Origin: DAISIK01 sp036822055
GTDB taxonomy: Bacteria > Verrucomicrobiota > Verrucomicrobiia > Opitutales > Puniceicoccaceae
NCBI GenBank assembly: GCA_036822055.1
Contig: DAISIK010000009.1
Coordinates: 1 to 64,000, forward strand
DNA length: 64,000 nt
Reading direction: 5' to 3'
A program made the position numbers and the translations under genes. Below the pieces are notes generated by a model, which was not told where the DNA came from, did no database searches, and saw only the letters and a program-made list of their open reading frames with translations. Shown piece by piece: positions 40,987 through 50,459 of this stretch; positions within the stretch are counted from its first letter, which is position 1; every line of letters begins with the position of its first letter.

Positions 40987-42579
40987 TCAGAAAGGGCGGG
41001 TCGCCGATGGATCCAGGTCGGATTGATAAACGGTGACGTCTTGTCCAATCCTCAGGCTGCGGTAAAATTGCTCGGTCACGATGAGGGTTAGATCCTTGGC
41101 AGGGATGTCGTTGGTGCGAATTTGGACGATCCGATCGTTGTCTCGGCGAGTGAGCAAGACCACCGAACCTTCGATAAGGGGTCTGGCGACGACTGGCTCC
41201 ACCGGCGTGGACTCAGTGGCTCCCTGAGTAGTGGACGCATCTACCGAGGAAGATCCGCCACCTTGGAGAAAGGTAGCGAGGACGAAGCCAGTGACAACGA
41301 GGAGGGCGGCGAGTGAACCGACCTTGAGGTAAAAGCCGATTCGGGGATCGCCTACATCAATGTCATGGGGGGCCGTTGGCTGGGGTTGAATTGCCGGAGC
41401 GAGACTGGGAGCCGCATGGGGGGGAGGGGAGGAACCGGCGAGCAGGATGTCGATCGTGTCGGCGACAGCCTCCACAGCGCCGGGATCGATTTTGGAGCGG
41501 GAAGGCTCGGAAGCGACTCCCGGGTTGGGAGCGGATGACTTGGGCTTGGCAAGTTTGAGTGAACCTTTTTCGGCGGAAGATTGAGCGTCCGCGGCTGCTG
41601 CTTCCGCGTAGGTGAGGCTGCAGGGGCGGGGGACGTAGAAAACCTTTTGCTCAGATATGAATCCCTCCTCAATGAGGTCGTCGGCCTTTCCCGTGGGATC
41701 GGGCAGTGCCTTGGCCATTTCTGCGACGGTTTTGAAGCGCTGGTCCCGCTCGTAGGCGGTGGCTTGCTTGATCCAACTATCCCACTTCGGATTGATTTCC
41801 GGGATGATTTCGGTGGGCTGTTTGCGCATCAAGGGACGCGTCCGGCCAGTGATCAGGTGGTAGGCGATGAGACCGACGGCGTAGATATCGCAGAGGGGAT
41901 CCCCAACGGTTCGCCCCTCTTCGCGCTCGGGGGCGAAGTACTCGAAGGTACGGAGGAGCGACGGTAAAGAGCGGGAGAAGCCGGGAAGGGGGTCAAAGGG
42001 AGTGGCGTTCATTAGCTGCTCCTCTTTGGGGAGATGGAAATCGTCCCAGGAATGCCCGACGGTAAGGACGTGGCCGGCGTCAGCGACTTGGATGGTGCCA
42101 TCAGGGGCAAAGAGGAGATTCTCCGGCTTCAGGTTCCCGTGGTTGATGCCGGCCTCGTGGAGGCAATGGAGCCCTTTGAGGGTCTGGGCGATAACCCCGC
42201 AGACCATAGACTCCGGGAGTCGGCCCTGGAAACGGCGGGCGTAGGCATGGACGGTGCGGGCACGAAAGGCCGGGTGGACTGGGACGAAGTCGGTACGGAT
42301 CCAGAAAAAGGCCTCCTCTTCTCCAAAATCGAGAACCGGAAGGAGGTGAGGATCTTTGATTTCAGTAAGCGAGTTGAGGAGGATTTCGCGGAATTCGGGG
42401 TCATCGGTTTCGAGGGAAGCCTTTGGCATCACCCGGAGAGCGGAGGTTTCTGAAGTTTCCACCTCAACTGCCTCGTAGACTTCACCAAGGCCCCCCTTCC
42501 CGATGAAGCTGGAAATGACGAAGCGATCCAATTCCATACCGGGTTGAAGTGAGGATACCTCGTCTAGATACATAGTCAT
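40987..42579 (-). CDS. Membrane-anchored Hanks-type kinase homologue, probable pseudokinase
   Basis: This is a 530-residue protein from ATG 42579 (ATG 42573 and TTG 42645 are alternatives). Residues about 17-305 form a protein-kinase fold: glycine loop GKGGLGEVYEA (27-37), SALRVMPK where Arg49 replaces the ATP-binding Lys, catalytic loop HGNLKPENLLF where Asn149 replaces the HRD Asp, and VADAGHV (Asp167) for DFG. The fold continues through YFAPEREEG and DIYAVGLIAYHLITGR. With the VAIK Lys and HRD Asp both replaced, catalysis is doubtful and a binding or scaffold role is likely. A Pro/Ser-rich linker leads to one transmembrane helix near residue 418-438 and a small extracytoplasmic beta domain. 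Confidence 0.85.
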   Translation of the reverse strand: MTMYLDEVSSLQPGMELDRFVISSFIGKGGLGEVYEAVEVETSETSALRVMPKASLETDDPEFREILLNSLTEIKDPHLLPVLDFGEEEAFFWIRTDFVPVHPAFRARTVHAYARRFQGRLPESMVCGVIAQTLKGLHCLHEAGINHGNLKPENLLFAPDGTIQVADAGHVLTVGHSWDDFHLPKEEQLMNATPFDPLPGFSRSLPSLLRTFEYFAPEREEGRTVGDPLCDIYAVGLIAYHLITGRTRPLMRKQPTEIIPEINPKWDSWIKQATAYERDQRFKTVAEMAKALPDPTGKADDLIEEGFISEQKVFYVPRPCSLTYAEAAAADAQSSAEKGSLKLAKPKSSAPNPGVASEPSRSKIDPGAVEAVADTIDILLAGSSPPPHAAPSLAPAIQPQPTAPHDIDVGDPRIGFYLKVGSLAALLVVTGFVLATFLQGGGSSSVDASTTQGATESTPVEPVVARPLIEGSVVLLTRRDNDRIVQIRTNDIPAKDLTLIVTEQFYRSLRIGQDVTVYQSDLDPSATRPF

Positions 42580-42709
42580 GGTTGCGGATAACTCGCTGGT
42601 ACTAATATCCTTAATTATTCGAACTTTTGGAAAGCACCAATCCAATCCGCAAGTTTGGGAGGAATTTTATATCGTTTAGAGAATCTCCGTTCATCTCTTC
42701 AGGAGGCTT

Positions 42710-44248
42710 TTACAAAAAAACGGTTCGATCAAGGTTTCGATAGTGGATTGCCTCCAGAAGATGGTTTGATTCGACCGCCTCCGATTGAGCAAGATCGGCA
42801 ATCGTGCGGCTAACCTTGAGGATGCGGTCGTAGGCTCGGGCCGAGAGATTTAACTCCGTCATGGCATGGCGGAGAAGCTCGGCAAGCTGGTCGTTGAGGC
42901 CGACATGTTGGCTGAGCTCACGGTGATTCATGCGAGCATTGCAGGTGGTGGAGCTGCTCGCAAAGCGTTCGCTCTGCCGGGAGCGGCACTGCTTGATCCT
43001 CTCTCGAATGGAATGGGAAGATTCTCCAGGAGCAGCGCTTTGGAGCTCGGAAACGGATAGAGCGGGAGCCTCAACATGGAGATCGATCCGATCGAGGAGG
43101 GGGCCACTGATCCGGGAACGGTAGCGCTGGATTTGGGCTGGAGTGCTGCGGGAGACCTGCCCGTCTGATCCGTCGTGACCATCGGGGGTGGGGTTCATTG
43201 CGGCAACGAGCATGAAGGAGCAGGGCAGAGTGATCTTTCCGGCACTCCGGGAAATGGTTACTTTGCCGTCCTCCAGCGGTTGGCGAAGAACTTCGAGGGT
43301 GGAGCGCCGAAACTCCGGCAACTCGTCGAGGAAAAGGACTCCGTGATGAGCGAGGGAGATTTCACCGGGTCCGGGAATTGAACCCCCGCCGAGAAGACCG
43401 ACATCACTGATGGTATGGTGGGGTGCCCGGAAGGGCCGCCGGTAGGCGTGGCTGGAGGGGTCGAGGGTGGCTCCGGCAGCGGATTGGATGCGAAGGATTT
43501 CAAGAAACTCATCCGGATCGGGCTCGGGCATGATGGTCGGAATGCGCTTGGCGATCATGGATTTACCTGAACCCGGAGGACCGATGATGAGCAGGTTATG
43601 GCCACCGGCGACGGCCACCTCGACGGCTCGGCGGACACTTTGTTGACCTTTGATTTCGGAAAAATCGACCTGGTATGCGTGCTGGTCCGATTGGCGAAAA
43701 GCGCTGATGGACGGGCTAGCGGGTTGGAGGTTATCGCTGCCGGAGAGAAAGGTAACCGCCTCGGCGAGGCTGGGAACTCCAAAAACCGGAAAGTCTGCAA
43801 CGAGGGAGGCTTCGTCGACATTATCGGAGGGCAGGAGGATGCCCTGCATTCCCAGCTCGCGGGCGAGCAAGGTCATCGCGAGGGCACCCTTAATGGGACG
43901 CGTCTTGCCGGAGAGGCCCAGCTCTCCGACGATGAGAAAGTGCTCTAAGCGGGGAAGGTTGGCCTTGCCTGCTGCCGAGAGAAGCGAAAGGGCGATCGGC
44001 AAGTCGAAGCAAGGACCTTCCTTTCGAATGTCTCCGGGGGCGAGATTGATAGTGGTGTGGCGGTCTGGTCGGCGGTAGCCGGAGTTTTCGAGTGCCGAGC
44101 AGACGCGGTCGCGAGACTCTTTGACGGCGGCATCGGGCAAACCGACAAGTACGAGATCGGGCCTGCCCTCTTCTCCAAAATTGACCTCAACCTGAACGGA
44201 CTTGGCGTCGATGCCCTGAAGAGCGGCGGCTTGCGCGACGGAAAACAT
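42710..44248 (-). CDS. comM: YifB/ComM-family Mg-chelatase-like AAA+ ATPase
   Basis: This 512-residue protein starts at ATG 44248; upstream in-frame extension lacks conservation. Family members, including ComM of Haemophilus and Vibrio, are hexameric helicases that promote branch migration in natural transformation. The N-terminal Lon-like domain begins MFSVAQAAALQGIDA and holds LVGLPDAAVKESRDRV. AAA+ motifs are IGPPGSGKSMIAKRIP (Walker A), GVLFLDELPEF (Walker B) and AAMNPTP (sensor 1). RISGPLLDRIDLHVE follows. The C-terminal Mg-chelatase domain ends with LSARAYDRILKVSRTIADL. It is divergent from hisH. No other competence gene is nearby. Confidence 0.95.
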   Translation of the reverse strand: MFSVAQAAALQGIDAKSVQVEVNFGEEGRPDLVLVGLPDAAVKESRDRVCSALENSGYRRPDRHTTINLAPGDIRKEGPCFDLPIALSLLSAAGKANLPRLEHFLIVGELGLSGKTRPIKGALAMTLLARELGMQGILLPSDNVDEASLVADFPVFGVPSLAEAVTFLSGSDNLQPASPSISAFRQSDQHAYQVDFSEIKGQQSVRRAVEVAVAGGHNLLIIGPPGSGKSMIAKRIPTIMPEPDPDEFLEILRIQSAAGATLDPSSHAYRRPFRAPHHTISDVGLLGGGSIPGPGEISLAHHGVLFLDELPEFRRSTLEVLRQPLEDGKVTISRSAGKITLPCSFMLVAAMNPTPDGHDGSDGQVSRSTPAQIQRYRSRISGPLLDRIDLHVEAPALSVSELQSAAPGESSHSIRERIKQCRSRQSERFASSSTTCNARMNHRELSQHVGLNDQLAELLRHAMTELNLSARAYDRILKVSRTIADLAQSEAVESNHLLEAIHYRNLDRTVFL

Positions 44249-44407
44249 ATGAAGGAGAGCTAATGACCTGTGGTAATTGAGGCAATCCTGAGATGTTGGA
44301 CGAATGACTGGAGCCATGGGTGCGGATGATTCCGGAGGCAGAGAAGTGAGATGGAAAGTGAATTGCGGTTGCCGGGTGAGCTGGACGATGGACAGACTCG
44401 TGGCCTT

Positions 44408-45046
44408 ATGAATTTTGGAGGTCCCGACATTGTGATTCTTGATTATGGGATGGGAAACCTGCGGAGCGTTGTGCGGGCCGTTGAGAAGGTCGGTGGACGG
44501 GCACGCCTGGCGGCGAACGGGCATGAGACGGAAGGAGCGGATGCTTTGATCTTCCCCGGCCAGGGGGCCATCAGCGCGACGATGGATCGGTTGAAGGAGA
44601 CCGGGCTTGATCGGCTGATCCGCAAGTGGATCGAAGCGGATCGACCCTTTTTGGGTATTTGTCTTGGATTGCAGGTTTTGTTCGAACGAAGCGAAGAAGG
44701 GGACGTTCCGGGACTCGGTATTTTTCCCGGACAGGTTCGCCGTTTCCCCTTCGATCTAACCTCGGGAATCAAGGTCCCCCACATGGGATGGAACGCAGTC
44801 GAATTCCGCCGGCCGACGGTGCTCGGGGAGGGTTTGGCAATGACCGGGGAGCAGTTTTACTTTGTCCATAGCTACCGGGTGCAAACGGATTATGCAGCCT
44901 GCATCTGGGGCGAGACTGAATACGGGGGAGATTGGTTTGTCTCGGCAATTTCGATTGGTCAGTGCACGGCAACCCAGTTTCACCCGGAGAAGAGTCAGGC
45001 TAAAGGTTTGCAAATCTACCGTAACTTTGTGCATCGTTTGAAATAA
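44408..45046 (+). CDS. hisH: Imidazole glycerol phosphate synthase, glutaminase subunit
   Basis: This 212-residue class I amidotransferase provides ammonia to HisF in histidine synthesis. The ATG at 44408 gives the N-terminal VILDYGMGNLRSV of HisH. The triad is visible: Cys in FLGICLGLQVLF (about residue 84), then His and Glu in TQFHPEKSQ near residue 192. GIKVPHMGWN carries the family's substrate loop. hisF and the rest of the his operon are not adjacent. It precedes citrate synthase by 28 bases, so the two may share a transcript. Confidence 0.95.
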   Translation: MNFGGPDIVILDYGMGNLRSVVRAVEKVGGRARLAANGHETEGADALIFPGQGAISATMDRLKETGLDRLIRKWIEADRPFLGICLGLQVLFERSEEGDVPGLGIFPGQVRRFPFDLTSGIKVPHMGWNAVEFRRPTVLGEGLAMTGEQFYFVHSYRVQTDYAACIWGETEYGGDWFVSAISIGQCTATQFHPEKSQAKGLQIYRNFVHRLK

Positions 45047-45074
45047 CAACTCTAATACTCAAGGATCTTCTCTC

Positions 45075-46364
45075 ATGACCGACGTTGCCAAAGTAACCCT
45101 AGACCAAAGGGAGTTTGAATTTCCGATCATTCGGGGAACGGAGAACGAGGTTGCCTTTGACCTCAGAAAGCTCCGGGCGACGACCGGGGCCATCACTTAC
45201 GACGAAGGTTATGGCAACACGGGCTCTTGCCAAAGTAAGATCACCTACATCAATGGGGAGAAGGGGATTTTGCGGCATCGGGGGTATCCGATTGAGGTGC
45301 TGGCGAAAAAATCCGGATTTCTTGAGACGGCCTTTTTGGTGATCTATGGAGAGCTGCCAACGGTAGATCAGCTGGCGGCTTTTCGCGCCCGGATCAGCCG
45401 CAATTCTTTCGTTCACGAGCAGATGCGGAACCACTACGACGGGTTTCCGACCCATTCGCATCCGATGGCCATTCTCTCGGCGATGCTTAATTCGCTCGGT
45501 TGTTACTACCCGGATATGACGACCAATCGGCGAGAGATCGACCTCGAGCATTTTGACCAGTCGGTCGCTCTCCTGATTTCGAAAGTACGTACCTTGGCGG
45601 CAATGGCCTTCCGGATGAAGCAGGGGCAGCCCTTCATTTATCCAAGGAAGGATCTTCGCTACTGTGAGAACTTCATGCACATGATGTTTTCGGATCCCTA
45701 CCATCGGTATGATGACGCCTACGGCCTGGCTGATGCGATCGATCTCTTCCTTCTCCTCCATGCGGATCACGAGCAAAATTGCAGCACCTCGACGGTGCGG
45801 ATGGTGGCCTCGGGTGGGGCAAATCTTTTTGCATCAGTCTCGGCTGGGGTAAGCGCACTTTGGGGGCCTTTCCACGGGGGGGCCAATGCTGCAGTGGTGG
45901 AGATGCTGGAAGCGATTCACCGCGACGGGGACGATGGATCCCGCTTTATCAAGGAGGCCAAGGAGGGCAAGCAGCGGTTGATGGGCTTTGGCCACCGGGT
46001 CTATAAAAACTATGATCCGCGAGCCAAGATCCTCGGCGAAGTGGCTGAGCAAATCTTCGCCAAAATGGATAGCCCGGACCCACTGCTGCGGATAGCTCGG
46101 CGCTTGGAAGAATCAGCGTTGAACGACAGCTATTTCAAGGACCGCAATTTGTACCCCAATGTAGATTTCTACAGTGGTTTGATTTTGAAAGCGGCTGGGA
46201 TTCCAACCGAGTTCTTCACAGTGATGTTTGCGATTGGCAGAATGCCCGGATGGATTGCAAATTGGCTGGAGATCGCCAGTGACCCCCAGAGTCGGATCCA
46301 TCGGCCCCGGCAGATTTACCAAGGGCATCTGGAGCGGGAGTTTGTACCGTTGGAGAATCGATAA
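45075..46364 (+). CDS. gltA: Citrate synthase, type II
   Basis: This 429-residue enzyme condenses oxaloacetate with acetyl-CoA. Active-site elements are complete: HADHEQNCSTSTVRM with the first His, PFHGGANAAV, GFGHRVYKNYDPRA with the second His and Arg, and near the C-terminus DFYSGLIL with the catalytic Asp. The long N-terminal beta domain, which forms the allosteric NADH region in Gram-negative type II enzymes, is present (residues 1-60). It supplies C6 acids while SucCD, also in the window, handles succinyl-CoA. Confidence 0.96.
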   Translation: MTDVAKVTLDQREFEFPIIRGTENEVAFDLRKLRATTGAITYDEGYGNTGSCQSKITYINGEKGILRHRGYPIEVLAKKSGFLETAFLVIYGELPTVDQLAAFRARISRNSFVHEQMRNHYDGFPTHSHPMAILSAMLNSLGCYYPDMTTNRREIDLEHFDQSVALLISKVRTLAAMAFRMKQGQPFIYPRKDLRYCENFMHMMFSDPYHRYDDAYGLADAIDLFLLLHADHEQNCSTSTVRMVASGGANLFASVSAGVSALWGPFHGGANAAVVEMLEAIHRDGDDGSRFIKEAKEGKQRLMGFGHRVYKNYDPRAKILGEVAEQIFAKMDSPDPLLRIARRLEESALNDSYFKDRNLYPNVDFYSGLILKAAGIPTEFFTVMFAIGRMPGWIANWLEIASDPQSRIHRPRQIYQGHLEREFVPLENR

Positions 46365-46374
46365 GAGATTCTCC
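46352..46374. terminator. Hairpin overlapping the gltA stop codon, between convergent genes
   Basis: A perfect 8-bp repeat, GGAGAATC (46352-46359) and GATTCTCC (46367-46374), encloses a 7-base loop containing the stop codon of citrate synthase. No T tract follows on either strand, so it may be a weak bidirectional terminator or an mRNA end-stabiliser. Confidence 0.35.
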
Positions 46375-46413
46375 GGAGGTCAATCATTCTGGCGATATCC
46401 TCGATCCGCCGTC

Positions 46414-46905
46414 TCAACTGATGGTTCGCAACTGGCGAAGGGCTTCGTAAGCCGCGATGCTAACGCTGCCAGACAGGTTCAGGGAGCGCAGCGCAGGATT
46501 GGCATGTGGAATTTTGAGGCGATTGGATTGGCCGATCGTTTCATGCAACCAGGGCGGGGCGCCGTGCCCCTCGTTGCCAAAGACCAGACCATCTCCGGAG
46601 AGGAAGGTAGCGTCCCAGAAAAGTTGGGTGGCCTTGGTGGTGAAGAGCCAGAGGCGGTGGGGGCGTTCCGGGCTTTTCTGAAAAGCTTCCCAATCCTCGT
46701 GGTGGACGAGATCAATCTGGTGCCAATAGTCCATCCCGCTGCGCTTTAGGTGGCGGTCAGAGATCTTGAAGCCCAAGGGGTGGATGAGGTGAAGGCGGGA
46801 GCGGGTGATGGCAGCGAGGCGCCCGATGTTGCCCGTGTTCTGGGGGATCTCTGGCTGGAAGAGGACGAGGTGGAGGAGGGGCTGAAAGGAGGCTTCCTGG
46901 TTCAT
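46414..46905 (-). CDS. trmL: tRNA (cytidine(34)-2'-O)-methyltransferase
   Basis: This 163-residue SPOUT-family enzyme methylates the wobble ribose of certain leucine tRNAs. Motif 1 is LFQPEIPQNTGNIGRLAA near the N-terminus, the middle motif is FGNEGHGAP and the C-terminal knot reads LRSLNLSGSVSIAAYEALRQL. Length and order match TrmL. Its ATG overlaps the stop codon of the lipoprotein gene by four bases, so it is translated from the tail of the lipid-transport operon, although its role is unrelated. Confidence 0.93.
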   Translation of the reverse strand: MNQEASFQPLLHLVLFQPEIPQNTGNIGRLAAITRSRLHLIHPLGFKISDRHLKRSGMDYWHQIDLVHHEDWEAFQKSPERPHRLWLFTTKATQLFWDATFLSGDGLVFGNEGHGAPPWLHETIGQSNRLKIPHANPALRSLNLSGSVSIAAYEALRQLRTIS

Positions 46906-47537
46906 GGAAAATAGTGTTCCGGTAAAAGAGCCGAGGCGAGGTCCTGAAGGGCCTGGTCGAGGGCGATCAGAATGCTTTGCGGGCGAGATGGATCCCAGGA
47001 ATTTGGATACGACTTGGTCCGGGAAAAATGCTCATGGAGGGACGTGGCACTCTCTTCGATCTCGACGAAGAAGGTAAGCTCGAGTGAGGCATCGGCCCGG
47101 GGCCGGAGTTCGAGGATGTCGATCCAGATGCGGTAATCTTGCCCGGAGGAGGCACGACGCTGCTCCGAAGTATCGACCCTGCCTACAGATTGGTACTTGA
47201 GGAGGTGTTGCCTGAGGGATCGGCTGATGCCTTTCTCAAGCGGCTCCGACCACCGATAGCGCGGAAAAGTCTTAATCGTTCCGTCGGTACCAAAGTAGGT
47301 AACCTCGGATCGGTCGAGATAGGTCGGGATGGAAATACGGCGTATCAGGATAGTGGATACAGGCAGGGGAGGCGAGGCATCGGCGTCAGAAAAGTTTTGT
47401 TTTTCCGGATCGGGGGTGAGGACGAGAAAAGCGATGGGCTGGGAGGGGCGGGAGCCAATGCATCCCGAGAGGAGGAGCAGGAGACCGATGATCGCAAGAA
47501 AGGGGAATCTGAATTGAGCGGTCGGGGAATTAATCAT
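46902..47537 (-). CDS. ABC-type transport auxiliary lipoprotein (PqiC-like)
   Basis: This 211-residue outer- or inner-membrane lipoprotein has a signal with lipobox LLSGC (Cys at residue 26). Residues 30-210 follow the ABC_trans_aux/PqiC pattern (FLVLTP, VSTILIRRISIPTYLDRSEV, RWSEPLEKGISRSLRQHLL, YRIWIDILELRP). Such lipoproteins sit with MCE proteins in phospholipid transport across the envelope. It overlaps the MlaD-like gene by eight bases. Confidence 0.88.
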   Translation of the reverse strand: MINSPTAQFRFPFLAIIGLLLLLSGCIGSRPSQPIAFLVLTPDPEKQNFSDADASPPLPVSTILIRRISIPTYLDRSEVTYFGTDGTIKTFPRYRWSEPLEKGISRSLRQHLLKYQSVGRVDTSEQRRASSGQDYRIWIDILELRPRADASLELTFFVEIEESATSLHEHFSRTKSYPNSWDPSRPQSILIALDQALQDLASALLPEHYFP

Positions 47538-48522
47538 GGCGGCCGAGGATGAGGGAGTTCGGATTATCTTCGAGGTATCGAATTAACTGACGAAAGGCCT
47601 TGAGGGTTGCCTCAAGTTCACGGATTGCACTGAAGGTCTCGTCGAGGAAGGGAGATTCTTTTCCGAGAAGGATTTCAAGGGACTGGGCGACCTGGTTGAA
47701 ACTTGCCCCAGTGCTACGGAATTCGGAAAGGGAAGCCTCGAGGTTGGGAAGGAGGGTAGAGAGGGAGGCGTCGAGACTGGCCAGGGTGGTTTGAAAAGCG
47801 CCGAGGGCTTCCCGTCCATCGGCAGCCAGGGCCGAGAGTTGTAGGTCTTCGAGTTGCTTGCGGAGCACGGCGAAGAGTTCGATGGTCTCGGCCGAGATCC
47901 TATCGACCTCGAGTTGATCGACCTTGATCTGGATTGAATCGATGAGGTTTTGAGAAGACTCGGCCAGGCGCGCAACATCGACCTGGCGAAAGTTGGAGAT
48001 AATGCGGGTCAGGTCCTCCTGGATGTTGGAAAACTGCGATGGAGCGGGCGGAATTTCAAAGAGTTCAAGGTGGAGGGATTCAATGTCGGCGGGGGTATGT
48101 TGGGGCCTGAAATCGAGGGCGATGAAGAGGATACCGGTGACCAGACTTTCGGCCTCGAGGGTGGCGGTGAGGCCATTACTGAGCGAACGGAGGTAGATTT
48201 CGGGGGACTGGATGTCCTCCTCGACTCCGAGATCCTTTCGCAGCCGCCGCACGTCGATCTCATAATGGACAGGAATACCGACGGACGGATTTTCTGCGGC
48301 CAGGCGTATTTGAATGCTGACAACTTTGCCAACGGGCACGCCCCGGAAGCGGACGGTGGAGCCGATTTCAAGACCGGCAACCGATTGATTGAAAAAGGTG
48401 ACAAAGCGGGCCTTGGGGGTGAGGACCGACCTCCCTCCGAAGATGAGAAAGGCGCTAGCGAGGAGAATCATCCCGATCAAAACAAATGAGCCGGCGAGGA
48501 GGGCTTTACGGTTCGATTTCAT
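47530..48522 (-). CDS. mlaD: MlaD-family (MCE) substrate-binding protein
   Basis: This 330-residue protein is anchored by one N-terminal helix (about residues 8-28). It carries the MCE domain at residues 35-130 (FFNQSVAGLEIGSTVRFRGVPVGKV) and then a long helical region to the C-terminus predicted as coiled coil (RQLEDLQLSALAADG...). It should form the hexameric lipid-binding ring between the permease and the outer envelope. It overlaps the ATPase gene by four bases (ATGA) and is followed by the lipoprotein gene. Confidence 0.93.
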   Translation of the reverse strand: MKSNRKALLAGSFVLIGMILLASAFLIFGGRSVLTPKARFVTFFNQSVAGLEIGSTVRFRGVPVGKVVSIQIRLAAENPSVGIPVHYEIDVRRLRKDLGVEEDIQSPEIYLRSLSNGLTATLEAESLVTGILFIALDFRPQHTPADIESLHLELFEIPPAPSQFSNIQEDLTRIISNFRQVDVARLAESSQNLIDSIQIKVDQLEVDRISAETIELFAVLRKQLEDLQLSALAADGREALGAFQTTLASLDASLSTLLPNLEASLSEFRSTGASFNQVAQSLEILLGKESPFLDETFSAIRELEATLKAFRQLIRYLEDNPNSLILGRHD

Positions 48523-49301
48523 GAGTCAGGGGAGGATGAGGAAGTTCGGCCGCGATTGAGAAATTCACGGATGGTAGCGTGGGTTGAGGAGGTTGCCATC
48601 TTGCGTGGATCTCCAACTTCGAGCATTTTCCGAGTGGATACGTCGAGAAAAACCGCCTTGTCGGCAATGGAGAAGATGCTGGCCAGCTCGTGAGAGACGA
48701 TGACGAGGCCGGTATTCAACTGGCAGGACAGCTCTTTGATGAGCTCGTCCAGCCGGTAGGAGCTGATGGGATCAAGCCCGGCTGAGGGTTCGTCGCAGAA
48801 GAGGGTCTCGGGATCGAGGGCGAGGGCGCGGGCGAGCCCGGCTCGCTTGATCATGCCACCGCTCAACTCGTGAGGGTACTGTTCGGCGGCGTGTTCGAGA
48901 CCGACGAGGGCCAGCTTCCAGCGAACCAGCTCGCGGATGGAAGCTGGGTTGTATTCCGTGTGGAGTCGGAGGGGGAGGGCCACGTTGTCGAAGAGGCTGA
49001 GCGAGCTGAAGAGAGCGCCGCTCTGGAAGAGAATGCCAAATTTCCGGGCGAGGGTCTCGCGGGAGGCTGGACCAAGGGACGCATAGTCCTGCCCATAATG
49101 GAGGATCCTTCCTGCAGCGGGCTTGAGGAGACCGATGAGGTGCCGCATGAGGGTGCTCTTGCCACAGCCGCTGGCTCCAATGAGAAAAACGATTTCACCA
49201 CGAGCGAGATCAAAGGTAATCTCCTCCATGACGACGGTTGAACCAAAGGCCATGGAAAGACCTTCTACTTCGAGCAGTTTCTGGGCTGGGTCGGGATTCA
49301 T
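48519..49301 (-). CDS. mlaF: MlaF-type ABC transporter ATP-binding protein
   Basis: This 260-residue ATPase starts at ATG 49301 and powers phospholipid transport with the MlaE-like permease. Walker A is IGASGCGKST (41-50), the signature is LSGGMIKRAGLARAL, Walker B is LFCDEPSAGLDP, and the switch His is in VSHELASIF. The MlaF/Mkl-type C-terminus is present. It overlaps both neighbours by four bases. The frame is open further upstream but that stretch is antisense-like and unconserved. Confidence 0.95.
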   Translation of the reverse strand: MNPDPAQKLLEVEGLSMAFGSTVVMEEITFDLARGEIVFLIGASGCGKSTLMRHLIGLLKPAAGRILHYGQDYASLGPASRETLARKFGILFQSGALFSSLSLFDNVALPLRLHTEYNPASIRELVRWKLALVGLEHAAEQYPHELSGGMIKRAGLARALALDPETLFCDEPSAGLDPISSYRLDELIKELSCQLNTGLVIVSHELASIFSIADKAVFLDVSTRKMLEVGDPRKMATSSTHATIREFLNRGRTSSSSPDS

Positions 49302-50416
49302 ATGCCACAGAAGTAGAGAAAAATGGCAAAGGCAGAGTCGGCGATGATGATCCAGGTGATTGAGGTGACGACGGTTGAGGTGGTCGCCCGTCCAACGCCT
49401 TCGGCTCCTCGCTCGGCGTGGAGCCCCTTGAGGCAGCCGGTGATGGCAATGATGGCACCAAAGACGAAGCCTTTGATCACCCCCGCCCACAGGTTGCCGA
49501 GAGACATGGCTTCGCTGACCCGGCCAAAGAATTGTTCAGGCACGACACCCATAAGGCCGGAGGCCATAAACATGCCCCCGAGGACGCCGATGACCGAGGC
49601 ATAGATGGAGAGGATGGGCGTGGCGAGGAGAAGGGCCAGAAAACGGGGAACAACGAGAAACTGAATCGGGTTGATGCCGCTGGTAGAGAGCGCGTCAATT
49701 TCCTCATTACTCCGCATGCTCCCAATCTCGGCGGCAAAGGCAGCACCAATCCGGCCGGCGAGGAGGATCCCGGTCATCATGACTCCGAGTTCTCGAAACA
49801 TGACGATGGAGATCAGATCGGCCACGAAAATGGTGGCCCCGAAGAGGGCGAGCTGGACTGCAGCAACAAAACTGATGATGAGGCCGACAAGAAAAGCAAT
49901 GAGCGAGACGATGGGAAGCGAACTGAGCCCGCAGCGCAGAAAATTATCGAGAAGGTCCACGGACCTGGTAACTGACCGTCCCAGAAAAAAGGATACACTG
50001 CCGCGGGCTACTTCGCCGATGAACTGGACGACGGCTGTGACTTTGCTGGCGACGGCAAAGCTTGCCAGCCCGAGCACCTCAAGGAAACGTTCGGGAGGTG
50101 CGGGGTCGATCGGGCGCAGCGGCGTGCTGGTCGAAAGTTCGAGGAGACGAACAGCCTCCCCGGGGAGTCGAGAAAAGTCGGTTGTGATTTGGTTTGCCTC
50201 GGCCCAACGGCAAAGGCGGTGAAGGTGGGCGAGGAGGAGGGGACTGGTGGGCAAGTCGGGGCCGATCTCGAGGATCAGGGTCCGGGCATTCTTCGGAGGT
50301 TGGGATGGCGGCAGGAGGGAGGCTGATTGCTCTTCCGCGCCCTTCCGCAAACGGGCGACGGCTGCCGAATCGGTATGAATCCATTCGACAGTGAGCCCTG
50401 GTTCGAAACCTTTCAC
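49298..50416 (-). CDS. mlaE: MlaE-type permease with N-terminal STAS-like domain
   Basis: This 372-residue inner-membrane permease starts at GTG 50416. Residues 40-115 look like a degenerate STAS domain (TLILEIGPDL...LLELSTSTP). The MlaE core starts near residue 120 and has about five membrane segments, with the hallmark FRELGVMMTGILLAGRIGAAFAAEIGSM and the C-terminal GVIKGFVFGAIIAITGCLKG. Members with STAS extensions are a known variant of the family. It is the first gene of the mlaE-mlaF-mlaD-pqiC-trmL operon. Its start is 43 bases from the divergent HAD gene. Confidence 0.92.
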   Translation of the reverse strand: MKGFEPGLTVEWIHTDSAAVARLRKGAEEQSASLLPPSQPPKNARTLILEIGPDLPTSPLLLAHLHRLCRWAEANQITTDFSRLPGEAVRLLELSTSTPLRPIDPAPPERFLEVLGLASFAVASKVTAVVQFIGEVARGSVSFFLGRSVTRSVDLLDNFLRCGLSSLPIVSLIAFLVGLIISFVAAVQLALFGATIFVADLISIVMFRELGVMMTGILLAGRIGAAFAAEIGSMRSNEEIDALSTSGINPIQFLVVPRFLALLLATPILSIYASVIGVLGGMFMASGLMGVVPEQFFGRVSEAMSLGNLWAGVIKGFVFGAIIAITGCLKGLHAERGAEGVGRATTSTVVTSITWIIIADSAFAIFLYFCGI

Positions 50417-50459
50417 TTGTCACAACAATCGAATCCGTAAAGGGTTAGTCAATCTCCCA

